DNA of 59,173 nucleotides from an uncultured Allomuricauda sp. (lineage in GTDB: Bacteria; Bacteroidota; Bacteroidia; Flavobacteriales; Flavobacteriaceae), in NCBI RefSeq assembly GCF_947258355.1, contig NZ_CAMYIC010000017.1, positions 1-59,173 of the forward strand. Reading direction: 5' to 3'. The notes beneath the pieces were generated by a model. It did not search any database. It was not told the DNA's origin and was given only the letters and a program-made list of their open reading frames with translations. Made by a program: the position numbers and the translations under genes. How positions within the stretch are numbered: position 1 is the first letter of the stretch; each line of letters starts with the position of its first letter. Below, piece after piece: positions 6,099 through 14,393 of the stretch.

Positions 6099-7766
6099 TT
6101 AATCCCGCTCCAACGAAAAATCGGAATGTTCCTTTAATTGGGTATCCAATTCGGTTGAAAAGGCCTCCATTTCTTCGTTTGTGTAATTATATGCCTTCTG
6201 GAATTCCTCAAAAACTGCAGCCTTGTATTTACGAACGCTGTCGATATCAAAATAAAGTCGACCGGTTCTTCTAATGAAAAAGTCCAGTGGATTCAAGGCC
6301 ATTTCGTGGCCAATGGCAAATTGAGCTTCGACCCTGATCATACGCTCTTTGGGTTTGTCGCCCTTTATATTGGCATATAACTCCAAAATAGATTCACTTT
6401 GTTTGCCATATGTGGTCACCAAATACCACGCATCATATTTGGCAAATCCATCGGTTGTGAGCTGTTCTTGCAGTTTGGAGATGTATTTCTTGACGTGTTT
6501 GAACTTTTTAAAATCGTTTCCACAAAGTGGAATTTTATCCGTGGTGCAATGCTCCAGTTTTACTTCATGGTCTTCCTCCATTTTTTTGGCGATACGGTTC
6601 ACGGCTCGTTCGGCCATTTTTCGGTATCCCGTAAGTTTTCCTCCCGCAATACTGACCAATCCCGTATCAGAAGTGAAAATTTCATCCTTTCGGGATAATT
6701 CGGAGGCCGATTTCCCCTCTTCGTGAATCAGCGGTCGCAGTCCTGCCCAAGAGGAAATAATATCATCCAGTTCCAATTCAATGTCAGGGAACATATTGTT
6801 TACGGCCGAAATCAAATAGATGGCATCGGCAAGCTCTGTTGTCACATGGTCCTTATCGGAATTGTAATTGGTGTCGGTAGTACCAATGTAAGTGACTTTA
6901 CCACGGGGTATGGCGAACATCATCCGTCCGTCGGGGATATCAAAATAAACGGATTGCTTTACGGGTAGTTTTTCCTTTGGAAATACCAAATGTACTCCCT
7001 TGGTCAAATGCAATCGCTTGCCTTTTTTGGACTGGTTCACGCTCCTAAGTTCGTCCACCCATGGGCCAGCAGCATTGATCACATATTTTGATGAAACACT
7101 GTACTCGTCCCCAAGTGCCTCGTCGGTAAACTTTACCCCAGCGACTTTTTCATCCTCATAAATAAAATCGGTTACCTTGGTATAGTTGAATATCTCCGCA
7201 CCAAACTTTAAACTGGTTTTTAGATTTTCCATGGTCAGCCGGGCATCATCGGTCCGGTATTCGGCATAATAACCCGCACCGTTCAAAATCTTTTTGGGCA
7301 AGAGGGGCTCCAGTTTCATGGCCTCTTTTTTCTCCAACATCTGTCGTTTGTCATCCCCGGAAACCTGTGCCAAAATATCGTACACTTTTAGTCCGATGGA
7401 CGTCAGCCATTTTCCATAGGAACCACCTTCGATCAATGGAAGCAACATTTTTTCCGGAAGCACCAAATGCGGGGCCAATTTATGTACAATGGCCCTTTCG
7501 GAACCTACTTCTTTCACCAACCAAAAGTCGAATTGCTTTAAGTATCGCAGTCCACCATGAATCAATTTGGTGGATTTGCTACTGGTGCCTGATGCAAAAT
7601 CCCCTTTTTCCAGCAATAAAACCTTCATTCCGCGAGAAGAAGCATCTAACGCAATGCCTGCACCCGTGATTCCACCACCTATGATCACAAGGTCGTACCT
7701 GTCCTTGGCTATTTTTTGCAGTTTGTTCTTTCTGTCTACGTTGGAAAAAGCAATGTTCTCGCTCAT
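6099..7766 (-). CDS. glpD: FAD-dependent glycerol-3-phosphate dehydrogenase
   Basis: The 555-residue product oxidises sn-glycerol-3-phosphate to dihydroxyacetone phosphate and passes electrons to quinone at the inner face of the cytoplasmic membrane. The FAD-binding GGGITGAG lies at 30-37, followed by the GlpD/GlpA-family segment SGTSSKSTKLIHGGLRYL. VSIAGGKLTGYRKMAE and the C-terminal helical domain are present, and the length is normal for the family. It is the last gene of a three-gene minus-strand operon, 4 bp after the ABM-domain gene. No glpF or glpK gene is in the window. Confidence 0.95.
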   Translation of the reverse strand: MSENIAFSNVDRKNKLQKIAKDRYDLVIIGGGITGAGIALDASSRGMKVLLLEKGDFASGTSSKSTKLIHGGLRYLKQFDFWLVKEVGSERAIVHKLAPHLVLPEKMLLPLIEGGSYGKWLTSIGLKVYDILAQVSGDDKRQMLEKKEAMKLEPLLPKKILNGAGYYAEYRTDDARLTMENLKTSLKFGAEIFNYTKVTDFIYEDEKVAGVKFTDEALGDEYSVSSKYVINAAGPWVDELRSVNQSKKGKRLHLTKGVHLVFPKEKLPVKQSVYFDIPDGRMMFAIPRGKVTYIGTTDTNYNSDKDHVTTELADAIYLISAVNNMFPDIELELDDIISSWAGLRPLIHEEGKSASELSRKDEIFTSDTGLVSIAGGKLTGYRKMAERAVNRIAKKMEEDHEVKLEHCTTDKIPLCGNDFKKFKHVKKYISKLQEQLTTDGFAKYDAWYLVTTYGKQSESILELYANIKGDKPKERMIRVEAQFAIGHEMALNPLDFFIRRTGRLYFDIDSVRKYKAAVFEEFQKAYNYTNEEMEAFSTELDTQLKEHSDFSLERD

Positions 7767-7770
7767 GTTT

Positions 7771-8079
7771 CTATTTATTGAATTCGTATTCGCGTTCTAC
7801 CCTGCAAATCCTGACCTTGTACCAGGAATACCATGTTTTTATACCGTTTCTCTGAGCCTGTTTATGGTCCATGTTTGCTTTCCAGTCGGCAATGGCTTCC
7901 AAACTTTCCCAGTAGCTCACCGTAATACCTATACCATCCCTTGCACTTTCAATATCCAAAAATCCCCGTTGTTTTCTGGCCAAGGTTTCCATTTCTTCCG
8001 CCATTTTAGCATACCCCTGGTCACCATCGGTTTTTAGGCTAGTAAAAATTACGGCGTAGTATGGTTTGGCAGGCTCCAT
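7771..8079 (-). CDS. ABM (antibiotic biosynthesis monooxygenase) domain protein
   Basis: The 102-residue product has the ferredoxin-like ABM fold pattern: a YYAVIFTSL strand, a helix with METLARKQRGFLDIES, and a VSYWESLEAIADWK strand-helix unit. It resembles small stress-type monooxygenases and enzymes that degrade reactive compounds. The substrate cannot be read from sequence. Stop and start abut the neighbours (8080 upstream, 7766 downstream), so it is co-transcribed with glpD. Confidence 0.8.
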   Translation of the reverse strand: MEPAKPYYAVIFTSLKTDGDQGYAKMAEEMETLARKQRGFLDIESARDGIGITVSYWESLEAIADWKANMDHKQAQRNGIKTWYSWYKVRICRVEREYEFNK

Positions 8080-8436
8080 TTAGGTGATGTATTCTTTTTC
8101 CAAGAAATAATTGACCAATGCTTCCTTCATTAAAACGGATTGTTCTCCTGCCTTGAGCGGTGGCAATTGTTCTTTCATTTTATAGTGAGGCCATCCATCA
8201 TCATCGAAAAAATCAAAATCGTAGTACCCATAGGGTTCCAATAATCTACAGATGGCAATATGCATTAGATTGACCTTTTCATCTTTTTTGAACCTTCGGT
8301 GAAAACTTCCGAGTTCCTGTACTCCAACTAAATATACAATACCATCCAATTCCAATGGGTCGCCATCCGAAAATTGTGCGGATAGTTTCTCCACCAAAAA
8401 CTCCCATCTTTCCTTTAATTGCTCGTCTCTGGACAT
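8080..8436 (-). CDS. Conserved hypothetical protein, first gene of the glpD operon
   Basis: From the ATG at 8436 the product has 118 residues, is soluble and acidic, and contains GDPLELDGIVYLVGVQELG and a YYDFDFFDDDGWPHY segment. An ATG at 8457 overlaps the likely -7 box (8455-8462) and would lie before the transcription start, so 8436 is preferred. No catalytic motif is recognised. Its stop abuts the ABM gene. Proteins of this type seem confined to Flavobacteriia, as far as I recall. Confidence 0.75.
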   Translation of the reverse strand: MSRDEQLKERWEFLVEKLSAQFSDGDPLELDGIVYLVGVQELGSFHRRFKKDEKVNLMHIAICRLLEPYGYYDFDFFDDDGWPHYKMKEQLPPLKAGEQSVLMKEALVNYFLEKEYIT

Positions 8437-8454
8437 GTGTTTTGCTATGAGTAC

Positions 8455-8462
8455 CAAAGGTA
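8455..8462 (-). promoter_or_regulatory. -7 box of the glpD operon
   Basis: TACCTTTG on the minus strand matches the Bacteroidota consensus TAnnTTTG. The expected transcription start would leave a leader of about 13 nt before the ATG at 8436. No clear -33 TTG is seen. Confidence 0.45.
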
Positions 8463-8475
8463 CAAATCAATATTC

Positions 8476-8483
8476 TATATTTG
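8476..8483 (+). promoter_or_regulatory. -7 box of the CvpA gene
   Basis: TATATTTG matches TAnnTTTG, 13 bp before the CvpA start codon and back to back with the divergent glpD-operon box. No good -33 element is visible at the usual distance. Confidence 0.4.
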
Positions 8484-8496
8484 TTAAAACCCTTGT

Positions 8497-9027
8497 ATGA
8501 GCTTTTTGGATATTATTATCGGTATTCTATTGGTCTGGGGCCTTTACAAAGGCTTAAAAAATGGCCTTTTTGTTGAGTTGGCGTCATTGATCGCACTTAT
8601 CGCAGGAATTTACGGTGCCATCCATTTTTCGTACATAACCGGCGACTACCTTGCCGAGCGGTTTGATTGGAGTGACCAATACATCAAAATTGCAGCATTT
8701 CTGATTACTTTTTTTGCTATAATCATAGTAGTGAACTTGGCAGGAAAATTCCTGACCAAGATAGCCGATTTTGCCATGCTAGGACTCTTGAATAAAATCG
8801 CTGGCGGTATATTTGGAGCACTAAAAGTTGCCGTGATCTTGGGTGCTTTTCTGATTTTCTTCGAAAATCTTGCCTCCCCCCTTGGACTCATCAATAAGGA
8901 AACCAAAGAAGACTCCGTTTTCTATGAACCTATCAAAGAAATTGGGGCATTGGTATTTTCTTTCGTTTTTGATGAGCAAGAAAATAATCCTTCAGACCAA
9001 ATGGAGACCTCCGAACAAATTATATAA
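8497..9027 (+). CDS. CvpA family membrane protein
   Basis: The 176-residue product has four predicted membrane segments in the first 130 residues (about 2-20, 28-47, 65-85, 100-125) and an acidic tail. FLDIIIGILLVWGLYKGLKNG and the GGIFGALKVAVIL segment in the last helix are typical for CvpA. The family is named for colicin V production in E. coli but is widespread and is linked to envelope stability; its precise function is unsettled. It is a single gene, divergent from the glpD operon and followed by a hairpin. Confidence 0.88.
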   Translation: MSFLDIIIGILLVWGLYKGLKNGLFVELASLIALIAGIYGAIHFSYITGDYLAERFDWSDQYIKIAAFLITFFAIIIVVNLAGKFLTKIADFAMLGLLNKIAGGIFGALKVAVILGAFLIFFENLASPLGLINKETKEDSVFYEPIKEIGALVFSFVFDEQENNPSDQMETSEQII

Positions 9028-9123
9028 ACGGTACACTTTTACCGATGAGAGGCATTGGACTTTTCTTAAAATAATGTAGTTCATCCCAGCATTCTGTATT
9101 TCAACGTGATAATATACCCAAAC

Positions 9124-9163
9124 ATGGAGATTTTATCCGAAAGGAAAAAGTCTCCATTATTTT
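9124..9163 (+). terminator. Terminator after the CvpA gene
   Basis: ATGGAGA pairs with TCTCCAT; inside, a GAAA tetraloop closed by CC/GG and A/T pairs extends the stem with one mismatch. TATTTT follows on the plus strand. Confidence 0.6.
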
Positions 9164-9214
9164 AGCAGGTGAGAACACAAGGGAACTTAGAACACTCCCG
9201 AAAACACCCCGGAA

Positions 9215-9727
9215 ATGAAAAGATTATATGGCTATCTGCTGGTCGTAGTACTGGCTTTTGCCCTAACCGATTGTAGTACAACATCCCCTCAAGAAGAAGA
9301 ACAGGTGTACACCGAGGCTGCCCTTGGCAACGAAAAAACTACTGTAGACCCAGTTGAAATGGAAAGTACATTGAGGAACTTGGTGAACGATTACAGAGTT
9401 TCAAAAGGACTTAATACATTGGGAAATAGTGCGCCGGCATACAAATATGCCGAAGAACATAATGACTATATGATTTCACACAATGAACTCAGTCATGATA
9501 ATTTTGATTCCAGGGCATCCCAAATAGCAGAAGAGACCAATGCGATCAAAGTGTCCGAAAATGTGGCAAGGTACTATACTTCGGCAGCGAAAACCTTGGA
9601 AGGCTGGCTCAATAGCTCATCTCACAAAGAGGCAATGGAAGGTGAATTTACCCATACCTCTTTAAGTGTACAATTGGATAAGCAAGGTAGACCGTACTAC
9701 ACACAAATTTTTATCAAAGTACAATAA
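9215..9727 (+). CDS. CAP (SCP/PR1) domain lipoprotein
   Basis: The product has 170 residues. The signal peptide ends in the lipobox LTDC, with C20 as the lipidated residue, so the protein is membrane-anchored outside the cytoplasm. The CAP domain covers about 48-170. It shows ELSHDNF at 91-97 (likely active-site histidine), SENVA at 114-118 (glutamate) and GWLNSSSHKEAMEG at 130-143 (second histidine). Bacterial CAP proteins are extracytoplasmic, and some bind lipids or act on the envelope; no specific role can be assigned here. It is a single gene followed by a strong terminator. Confidence 0.9.
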   Translation: MKRLYGYLLVVVLAFALTDCSTTSPQEEEQVYTEAALGNEKTTVDPVEMESTLRNLVNDYRVSKGLNTLGNSAPAYKYAEEHNDYMISHNELSHDNFDSRASQIAEETNAIKVSENVARYYTSAAKTLEGWLNSSSHKEAMEGEFTHTSLSVQLDKQGRPYYTQIFIKVQ

Positions 9728-9752
9728 TCCAAACAACAAAGATTTTGAGAGA

Positions 9753-9777
9753 GACCTGCCATATGGCGGGTCTTTTT
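9753..9777 (+). terminator. Rho-independent terminator of the CAP lipoprotein gene
   Basis: GACCTGCC / GGCGGGTC (one G-T pair) with an ATAT loop is followed by five T. Confidence 0.85.
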
Positions 9778-9832
9778 ATGAATCGCTATGTTGCCAGCAA
9801 GCTTTTTTTTACCTTTCGTAAAATCTTAGAAC

Positions 9833-10375
9833 ATGGCAATACAGGCACCTTTTAATCTTAATAAGTGGATTGATGAAAATCGAGAGACCTTAAAACCTCC
9901 TGTAGGAAATAGGAATCTTTACAAAGAATCCGGCGATTATATAGTTATGATCGTGGCTGGACCCAACGCACGAAAAGACTATCATTATAACGAAACTGAA
10001 GAACTTTTTTATCAGCTCGAAGGTAATATTGAGGTTCACATCCAGGAAGATGGTCAAAAAAAGACCATGAAGCTAGGGCCAGGGGATATGTACCTTCATC
10101 CAGCCAAAGTACCGCATTCCCCTGCACGCCAAGAAGGTTCCATTGGCCTAGTAGTAGAGCGAAAACGTGTAGATTTAGACGCAGAGGATGGACTACTTTG
10201 GTTTTGCGATAATTGTAACCATAAACTCTATGAAGTCTATTTTAAATTAAATGACATTGAGAAGGATTTCTTAGGTCATTTTAAGCACTTCTATGGTTCG
10301 AAAGAATTGCGTACCTGTGATAATTGTGGCACCGTTATGCCGGTTGATGAACGTTTTATGGCCAAAGAAAAATGA
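9833..10375 (+). CDS. nbaC: 3-hydroxyanthranilate 3,4-dioxygenase
   Basis: The 180-residue cupin enzyme opens the ring of 3-hydroxyanthranilate to 2-amino-3-carboxymuconate semialdehyde in tryptophan (kynurenine) degradation or NAD synthesis. The iron ligands H51, E57 and H95 are present, as are R47 and R99, which bind substrate, and E109. A second, rubredoxin-like metal site is formed by C125-x-x-C128 and C162-x-x-C165, as in the bacterial enzymes. The next gene overlaps its stop. Other kynurenine-pathway genes are not in the window. Confidence 0.95.
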   Translation: MAIQAPFNLNKWIDENRETLKPPVGNRNLYKESGDYIVMIVAGPNARKDYHYNETEELFYQLEGNIEVHIQEDGQKKTMKLGPGDMYLHPAKVPHSPARQEGSIGLVVERKRVDLDAEDGLLWFCDNCNHKLYEVYFKLNDIEKDFLGHFKHFYGSKELRTCDNCGTVMPVDERFMAKEK

Positions 10376-10746
10376 TACTCATTTTAGCAAAAGTAATTAT
10401 TGGAATTGTAGCGCTCCTCCACATCTATTTTCTATGGCTGGAAATGTTTGCTTGGACCACCAAGGCGAAAAAAGTGTTCCGTACATTCCCCGAAGAATTG
10501 TTCGAACCCACAAAAACGTTGGCGGCCAACCAAGGATTGTATAATGGCTTTTTGGCAGCAGGACTTATTTGGTCTCTTATCATTCCGGATCCGGTATGGC
10601 AAACATATGTGGCATTTTTCTTTTTGGGATGTGTTGCTGTTGCCGGTGTTTATGGAGCCCTAACAGCATCGAAAAAAATATTTACGGTGCAAGGTCTTCC
10701 GGCAATTCTGGGAATAATTCTCCTATTGGTTCATCAATTCCTGTAA
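10372..10746 (+). CDS. DUF1304 family membrane protein
   Basis: The 124-residue product has four predicted membrane helices. It shows the DUF1304 pattern: LHIYFLWLEMFAW near the N-terminus, then FEPTKTLAANQGLYNGFLAAGL and a glycine-rich third helix. It overlaps nbaC by 4 bp (ATGA), so the two are translationally coupled. The function is unknown. The coupling with a dioxygenase may mean transport of a related aromatic compound, but that is inference. Confidence 0.88.
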   Translation: MILILAKVIIGIVALLHIYFLWLEMFAWTTKAKKVFRTFPEELFEPTKTLAANQGLYNGFLAAGLIWSLIIPDPVWQTYVAFFFLGCVAVAGVYGALTASKKIFTVQGLPAILGIILLLVHQFL

Positions 10747-10816
10747 ACCGTTTATCCTCTTGGAGAATATTCGTAATATTGTAAAAATATAACAATACAT
10801 CACTAAAAAGTTATAA

Positions 10817-12370
10817 ATGTCAAAAACTGCAACTGCTTTTGGAATAGAAGAAGCCCTAAAAGAATTGGGCTTAAACGAAACAAATAATGGTACTTCTACC
10901 GGAAAAGATTGGTTTTCCAATGGAGATGTTATTGAATCCTACTCACCTGTTGATGGTGCACTCATTGGAAAGGTGAAAACCACCACCAAAGAAGATTACG
11001 AAAAAGTGATCAGCACGGCACAAGAAGGTTTTAAAAAATGGAGAACTATGCCCGCTCCTCAACGCGGTGAAGTAGTTCGTCAATTTAACGATGAGCTTCG
11101 CCGTTTAAAAGAACCTTTAGGCAAATTGGTTTCTTATGAAATGGGGAAAAGCTACCAAGAAGGTTTGGGCGAAGTACAAGAAATGATTGACATCTGTGAC
11201 TTTGCAGTGGGCTTGTCACGCCAATTGCACGGACTTACCATGCACAGTGAGCGACCTGGCCATAGAATGTACGAACAGTACCATCCCCTTGGCGTTGTTG
11301 GTATTATTTCAGCCTTCAACTTTCCAGTGGCGGTTTGGTCTTGGAACACTGCCTTGGCTTGGGTTTGTGGTGATGCCTGTATTTGGAAAGGTTCTGAAAA
11401 GACCCCGATGACCTCTTTAGCCTGCCAAAACATAGCTGCTAGAGTATTCTCTGAAAATGGGGTGCCGGAAGGAATTTCCTGTTTGATTACAGGGGATTAT
11501 ACGGTGGGCGAGTTTATGACCAAGGATGATCGTGTTCCTTTAATTTCCGCTACCGGATCCATAAGAATGGGTAAAATAGTTGCCCAAGCCGTAGCCGCCA
11601 GATTGGGAAAATCCCTTTTGGAACTTGGTGGAAACAATGCGATCATAGTTACCCCGGATGCCAATATTAAAAACACAGTGATCGGTGCCGTATTTGGTGC
11701 GGTCGGCACTTGTGGTCAGCGCTGTACCTCAACACGTCGATTAATCGTGCATGAGGATGTATACGATAAGGTCAAAAATGCCATTGTTGACGCTTATAAG
11801 CAAATACGTATTGGAAATCCTTTGGATGAAAACAACCATGTTGGGCCACTAATCGATAAAGATGCCGTAAAGAATTACTTGAGTGCACTTGAGAAGGTTG
11901 AAGCCGAAGGTGGAAAAGTTTTGGTTGAAGGTGGTATATTGGAAGGTGAAGGCTACGAAAGTGGCTGCTATGTGAAACCTGCCATTGCAGAAGCAGAAAA
12001 CCACTTCGAAATTGTTCAACACGAAACATTTGGTCCGGTTCTATATCTCTTGAAGTACAAAGGTGACCTACAAAATGCCTTGGATATGCAAAATGGTGTA
12101 AAACAGGGACTTTCCTCCGCAATAATGACCAACAACCTGCGTGAAGCTGAACGTTTCCTTTCCGTTGAAGGTTCCGATTGTGGTATCGCCAATGTGAATA
12201 TTGGTACTTCAGGTGCTGAAATAGGTGGTGCCTTTGGTGGTGAAAAAGAAACCGGAGGTGGTAGAGAAAGCGGTTCTGATGCTTGGAAGATTTATATGCG
12301 CAGACAAACCAATACCATTAATTACACTACAGAACTGCCCTTGGCACAAGGTATCAAGTTCGACCTTTAA
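10817..12370 (+). CDS. amaB: ALDH7-type aldehyde dehydrogenase (aminoadipate semialdehyde)
   Basis: The 517-residue NAD-dependent aldehyde dehydrogenase has N168 in AFNFP, general base E269 in LLELGGNN and catalytic C303 in GTCGQRCTSTRR. The NNAIIV and GQRCTSTRR wording is that of the ALDH7/antiquitin group, which oxidises alpha-aminoadipate semialdehyde (in equilibrium with piperideine-6-carboxylate) in lysine breakdown. It stands 70 bp after the nbaC pair and ends at a perfect hairpin. A role for a kynurenine-derived semialdehyde is possible from position but is less likely than lysine degradation. Confidence 0.88.
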   Translation: MSKTATAFGIEEALKELGLNETNNGTSTGKDWFSNGDVIESYSPVDGALIGKVKTTTKEDYEKVISTAQEGFKKWRTMPAPQRGEVVRQFNDELRRLKEPLGKLVSYEMGKSYQEGLGEVQEMIDICDFAVGLSRQLHGLTMHSERPGHRMYEQYHPLGVVGIISAFNFPVAVWSWNTALAWVCGDACIWKGSEKTPMTSLACQNIAARVFSENGVPEGISCLITGDYTVGEFMTKDDRVPLISATGSIRMGKIVAQAVAARLGKSLLELGGNNAIIVTPDANIKNTVIGAVFGAVGTCGQRCTSTRRLIVHEDVYDKVKNAIVDAYKQIRIGNPLDENNHVGPLIDKDAVKNYLSALEKVEAEGGKVLVEGGILEGEGYESGCYVKPAIAEAENHFEIVQHETFGPVLYLLKYKGDLQNALDMQNGVKQGLSSAIMTNNLREAERFLSVEGSDCGIANVNIGTSGAEIGGAFGGEKETGGGRESGSDAWKIYMRRQTNTINYTTELPLAQGIKFDL

Positions 12371-12732
12371 AAAGAAAAGCCGCCCATTTAGGATGAAACC
12401 TAAATGGGCAGTCTTTAAAACCAACTTAACTAACTCAAACTTAACTTAAAAACCCTATTCCAATGCCGGAACTTTGTCGGGAGAAACAGGGTTCTTTACC
12501 TAATATTTGGCCTAAATTTCATAATATTTTAGCGAGATATTAAACGGTATCTTACCAGTGGTCATAAAAAGTGTATGGTTGGTATCTTTTGTTCCATTTC
12601 CTGTTTTTTTAGTTTTTTCTTATTCATCGACCTTTTTCCCAATTGTCTCATTTTCTGATGTTTTAATTTAGAATTTTAAGATTTTTTTAATACTTTAAAT
12701 GGGCAGTTTTTGCTGTTTAAATCTCTTAAACT
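12371..12732. other. Gene-free stretch with hairpins
   Basis: This 362-bp AT-rich gap holds a perfect 11-bp hairpin (GCCCATTTAGG / CCTAAATGGGC, 12382-12409) with only a weak T-run, the probable terminator of the dehydrogenase gene. A second, weaker structure lies at 12451-12493 (AACCCT / AGGGTT outside, CCG / CGG inside). The rest is T-rich, and the string TAAATGGGCAGT recurs near 12695. A small RNA or long leader is possible, but no open frame or known RNA family is visible. Confidence 0.5.
12382..12409 (+). terminator. Terminator-like hairpin after the ALDH gene
   Basis: The 11-bp arms are perfect, with a 6-nt ATGAAA loop, starting 11 bp after the stop codon. The following AGTCTTTAAAA is a poor U-tract. 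Confidence 0.65.
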
Positions 12733-13296
12733 ATGGATTGGGAAGGTTCAACTATATGGTATTGGATTATTTTAGCTTTCACAGGAATTATTTCCGGAAT
12801 CCTTGGTTACTTTTTTGGAAAATCCGATACTCCAACAATACCAGAAAAATCTGTTGAACTTAATGAGCTTGAGGTACAGAACGCCAAATTGAAATCTGAT
12901 TTGGAGACCTGTCATAAACGACTCCAGACATACACTACAAAAACCAAAGAGCTTCAATTTGATAAGGATATAAAGCTTTCAGAAAGTACATCTTTCTCGT
13001 TCGATGCCGAACAAGCCAAAGTGGCATTTGGAAAGAGCATCAAAGAAAATGATCTAAAACTTGTTGAGGGTATTGGTCCAAAAATTGAAGGCCTGTTTCA
13101 CGATTTTGGAATTAAGACTTGGAAAGAACTTGCTGAAACCTCAGCGGATAAATGTCAGGAAGTATTGGACTCCGGAGGAAAGCGCTATCGTATTCATGAT
13201 CCTGCATCATGGCCCATGCAGGCGAAAATGGCTTACGAGGGCCATTGGCAACAATTATTTGATTGGCAAGAGAAACATCGTGCAGGGAAATACTGA
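12733..13296 (+). CDS. Membrane-anchored helix-hairpin-helix protein
   Basis: The 187-residue product has one N-terminal membrane helix (about 8-28), a coiled-coil region (about 38-75) and a helix-hairpin-helix segment at about 108-135 (KLVEGIGPKIEGLF). It ends in a tryptophan-rich part (SWPMQAKMAYEGHW). The HhH part resembles those in predicted DNA-binding or 5'-nuclease-like proteins, but no catalytic residues are visible. Such proteins are common in Flavobacteriia and are uncharacterised. How an HhH domain works at the membrane is unknown. It is a single gene. Confidence 0.75.
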   Translation: MDWEGSTIWYWIILAFTGIISGILGYFFGKSDTPTIPEKSVELNELEVQNAKLKSDLETCHKRLQTYTTKTKELQFDKDIKLSESTSFSFDAEQAKVAFGKSIKENDLKLVEGIGPKIEGLFHDFGIKTWKELAETSADKCQEVLDSGGKRYRIHDPASWPMQAKMAYEGHWQQLFDWQEKHRAGKY

Positions 13297-13516
13297 ACAG
13301 AAATGAATAGACCGACCTGTCTTTCTATAACTTTCCATTTGGCCCAATCTATTTAAAAACCCATTTATCTTATGAAAGTTGCATACACTTGAAACTACTA
13401 TGTCCGCATTATAGAAACTTTTACCAACCATAGTTGTTCCATAAATGGGAAATCTATTAATTGGTCACCATATAGTTCTCTATTAAGAGGACTTCACCAT
13501 AGCATCTTGAAAAACT

Positions 13517-14242
13517 CTAATTTCTTCCCTTCTCCCCAGGATAAAATGTATGTACGGGGTCACTTTGCCAGTATTCTTTGGTTTCCACATCCAGCATGGT
13601 CAATCCACCCATAAAAGCAGCCCCGGTATCAACATTCCAAACATTCGCTTTTCTCTGTGGGTTTACAAACCCATTTTTGGACAGCGGGGTGTGGCCAATA
13701 AAGACTTCTTTGTAATGGGTCAGACGTTTTGGAAATTTTGGGTCAGTAGGAGTCAATCCGGGATCAAGTGCAGTGACCAACTCCCATAAAGTTCGATCCC
13801 AGTAAAAGGATTGCTCAAAATATTCGTAGTCGACCCCCTTTAAATTGGTATATCCTGCGTGAAGGTACAACCTGTTATCTTCGGCCAAGTAATAGTTTTT
13901 CAATTCTTCATAGAACTTAAGGTGTATGTCCCATTTGTCCCTATCAGTATTTAAATAGGAAGCTCTTGTGGCAGCACCACCATGCGCTAACCATTGTGGG
14001 TTTTCTTTCTGGTCTTCTAGCCAAGCTCTGCAAAGCTCATCATGGTTTCCACGGATAAAAGTGCATTGGTATTCTTCTTTAAGAAGAATCAGAAAATCAA
14101 CAGTTTCAACAGCAGTGCTCCAGGCATCCACATAATCACCCAAAAAAATAATATGATCTTGTGGAGTTACCTTAGCTTTGGCCATTAATTGTTCCAAAGC
14201 ACGTACCCCAGAATGAATGTCGCCCACAACCAGTGTTCGCAT
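13517..14242 (-). CDS. PPP-type metallophosphatase
   Basis: From the ATG at 14242 the product has 241 residues, and the first residues are the beta strand MRTLVVGDIH; the ATG at 14269 would add nine unlikely residues. The two-metal motifs are GDIH (7-10), GDYVD (35-39), GNHDE (65-69), H118 in LHAGY and GHTP (173-176). This set is typical of serine/threonine phosphatase-like and symmetrical Ap4A hydrolase-like enzymes. The substrate cannot be told apart from sequence. It is divergent from the fructokinase-amylosucrase pair. Confidence 0.85.
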   Translation of the reverse strand: MRTLVVGDIHSGVRALEQLMAKAKVTPQDHIIFLGDYVDAWSTAVETVDFLILLKEEYQCTFIRGNHDELCRAWLEDQKENPQWLAHGGAATRASYLNTDRDKWDIHLKFYEELKNYYLAEDNRLYLHAGYTNLKGVDYEYFEQSFYWDRTLWELVTALDPGLTPTDPKFPKRLTHYKEVFIGHTPLSKNGFVNPQRKANVWNVDTGAAFMGGLTMLDVETKEYWQSDPVHTFYPGEKGRN

Positions 14243-14345
14243 AAAAAAGTTTTTGGCAATATTACACACAAATAGTTGGCCTGTGAAAAATCATAACGGC
14301 TTTATCACGTATTTAACTTGGAATTCAAATAAACCTAACTGATTT

Positions 14346-14377
14346 TTGGACGAGGTATAATTTTCTATGTACCTTAG
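14346..14377 (+). promoter_or_regulatory. Promoter of the fructokinase-amylosucrase operon
   Basis: TTG (14346-14348), a 21-bp spacer and TACCTTAG (14370-14377) fit the Bacteroidota -33/-7 pattern, with one mismatch in the -7 box. The ATG at 14367 would overlap the -7 box, which supports 14394 as the real start. Confidence 0.4.
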
Positions 14378-14393
14378 AATATTTCGAAAAAAC

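Noticed and set aside
6349..7669. Open frames on the plus strand inside glpD
   Set aside because: They are antisense shadows of a gene with clear FAD-binding and family motifs; none has a credible start or domain.
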